A stretch of 64,000 nucleotides of DNA from Tsukamurella paurometabola DSM 20162. Its GTDB lineage: Bacteria > Actinomycetota > Actinomycetes > Mycobacteriales > Mycobacteriaceae. Location of the stretch: assembly GCF_000092225.1 (NCBI RefSeq), contig NC_014158.1:930001-994000 (forward strand), in the 5' to 3' direction. The position numbers were made by a program, and so were the translations under genes. Each line of letters begins with the position of its first letter. Position 1 is the stretch's first letter. The notes below the pieces were generated by a model. It worked only from the letters and a program-made list of their open reading frames with translations, was not told the origin of the DNA and did no database searches. This document shows, one piece after another, positions 63,066 to 64,000 of the stretch.

Positions 63066-63988
63066 GGGTTCATGACGCGGACGGGGGCGCCCGCGAGATA
63101 GGCGCGGACGTCCTCGGCCGCATCCGCGTAGAAGACCCGGTACTGCTGCTCGGTGACGTAGCCGATGTGGCCGGTGAGCACCGAGTTCGGCAGCTGGCGC
63201 AGGGGATCGCCGGTGGGCAGCGGCTCGGTATCGAAGACGTCGAGCGCGAGGCGGATATCGCCGCGGTCCGCCGCCGCGGCCGCCGCGGCGGTGTCGAGCA
63301 CGCCGGCGCGAGAGGTGTTGACCAGCAGTGCTCCGCGCTTCATCCGGGTGATGTCGGCGACCCCGACGATGCCGCGCGAGCGCTCCGAGAGCACGTAGTG
63401 GATCGAGACCACGTCGGCGCGCGAGAACAACTCCTCCTTGGTGACCGCGGTCGCGCCGCCCTCGGCGGCCCGCTGCGCCTGCAGGTTCGACGACCAGGCG
63501 AGCACCTCCATCCCGAACGCCGCGCCCACGCGGGCCACGCGGCGCCCGAGATTGCCCAGCCCCACCAGTCCGAGTACAGCACCGTCGAGCTCGGTCCCGA
63601 CGGTGCTCTGCCACCGCCCGGTCCGGATGTTTCCGTCCTCCGCCGGCACGTGCCGCAGCGCCGCGAGGATCAGAGCCCAGGTGTGTTCGGCCGCTGCTGC
63701 CGGCCGGTACCCGGTGTGGCACACCGTAATACCGAGCTCCGATGCCGTCGCGAGATCGATCGCGGCGTTGCGGCGGCCGGTCGAGACGAGCAGCCGCAGC
63801 CGGGGCAGGGACCGCAGCACCGCCGCCGGGAAGCGGGTGCGCTCGCGCATCGCGACCACCGCGTCGAACTCCGCGAGCTGCGCTGTGACGTCGGTGAGTG
63901 GATCGGTGAACACGGTCACGTCGAGGCCGGAGAAGTCACCGAATTCGCGGGAGACGTTCTGGTAGTCGTCGAGGATCGCGATGCGCAT
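63062..63988 (-). CDS. D-isomer-specific 2-hydroxyacid dehydrogenase
   Basis: A 308-residue NAD-dependent dehydrogenase: NAD motif GLVGLGNLGRRVARVG, catalytic Arg in NTSRAGVLD, Glu in DTEPLP and His in LTGHIGYV. Relatives act on hydroxypyruvate, glyoxylate or phosphoglycerate; the substrate is unknown. ATG at 63988 (MRIAILDDYQN); a GTG three codons earlier is possible. The promoter lies beyond the window. Confidence 0.9.
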   Translation of the reverse strand: MRIAILDDYQNVSREFGDFSGLDVTVFTDPLTDVTAQLAEFDAVVAMRERTRFPAAVLRSLPRLRLLVSTGRRNAAIDLATASELGITVCHTGYRPAAAAEHTWALILAALRHVPAEDGNIRTGRWQSTVGTELDGAVLGLVGLGNLGRRVARVGAAFGMEVLAWSSNLQAQRAAEGGATAVTKEELFSRADVVSIHYVLSERSRGIVGVADITRMKRGALLVNTSRAGVLDTAAAAAAADRGDIRLALDVFDTEPLPTGDPLRQLPNSVLTGHIGYVTEQQYRVFYADAAEDVRAYLAGAPVRVMNP

Positions 63989-64000
63989 GACCGCCACGCT

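Noticed and set aside
61656-63722. Long minus-strand open frame (688 codons) across deoA and the dehydrogenase
   Set aside because: It lies opposite deoA and out of frame with the dehydrogenase, both with clear family motifs; its composition is that of a GC-rich shadow frame.

Overview
The window is high-GC DNA, densely packed with genes on both strands, from an actinobacterium of the order Mycobacteriales. The main reasons are the ImuA'/ImuB/DnaE2 mutasome with an actinobacterial LexA-type box, a SAM-IV riboswitch, many leaderless promoters, F420-type and PspC-type families, and gene order. As I remember the Mycobacterium tuberculosis map, guaA, imuA'-imuB, dnaE2, trmL (spoU), folD-DUF3017, metX, trpS-yhjD, dacB and sdhCDAB/cdd-deoA occur there in the same relative order. 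The set of lineage-specific genes between these landmarks would suit a Tsukamurella-like genus, but that is a guess.

Layout. 0-8 kb: guaA, an NmrA-type oxidoreductase, two divergent PspC membrane-stress units (one with a histidine kinase and LuxR-type regulator), a tail-anchored Ser/Thr kinase and a CGNR zinc-finger regulator. 8-14 kb: an amino-acid permease and a tightly overlapped three-gene operon (large DUF6421-like protein, SDR, PLP-dependent aldolase). 14-27 kb: the SOS mutagenesis genes imuA', imuB and dnaE2, interrupted by a serpin-like lipoprotein, an amidohydrolase/MarR pair, a frameshifted FAD monooxygenase with its TetR neighbour, a GNAT/YnfA pair and two NTF2-like genes. 27-39 kb: CHAP and patatin genes, pyruvate carboxylase, a membrane alpha/beta hydrolase, trmL, an HdeD-like membrane protein, folD-DUF3017, a degenerate actin-like/Hsp70-like membrane protein, and metX under a SAM-IV riboswitch. 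39-51 kb: an MFS exporter, a lipoprotein RNase-barstar-exonuclease III operon, trpS-yhjD, an APC permease, a D-Ala-D-Ala carboxypeptidase, and an MFS/MarR unit divergent from a sucrase-ferredoxin/deazaflavin-type pair. 51-57 kb: a PadR/MFS operon and an operon of RHH protein, DUF4097 beta-helix protein and DrrAB-type ABC exporter, then an SGNH hydrolase. 57-64 kb: sdhCDAB divergent from cdd-deoA, with an iron-box-like site between them, and a 2-hydroxyacid dehydrogenase running off the end.

Regulation is unusually readable. About eighteen genes have a TANNNT hexamer 6-8 nt before an ATG/GTG and no ribosome-binding site, the signature of leaderless mRNAs. Perfect dyads lie beside the local regulators (TetR, two MarR, PadR, RHH) and upstream of imuA'. 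No tRNA, rRNA, CRISPR array, IS element or prophage gene was seen. The window reads as chromosomal core with scattered accessory genes. The points most worth following are the DUF6421 operon with an HDxxH/ExxxD signature, the RHH-DUF4097-DrrAB operon and its repeated half-sites, the terminator-like hairpin enclosing the trmL start, the mirror-image leaderless promoters at 49.6 kb, and the iron box between sdh and cdd.
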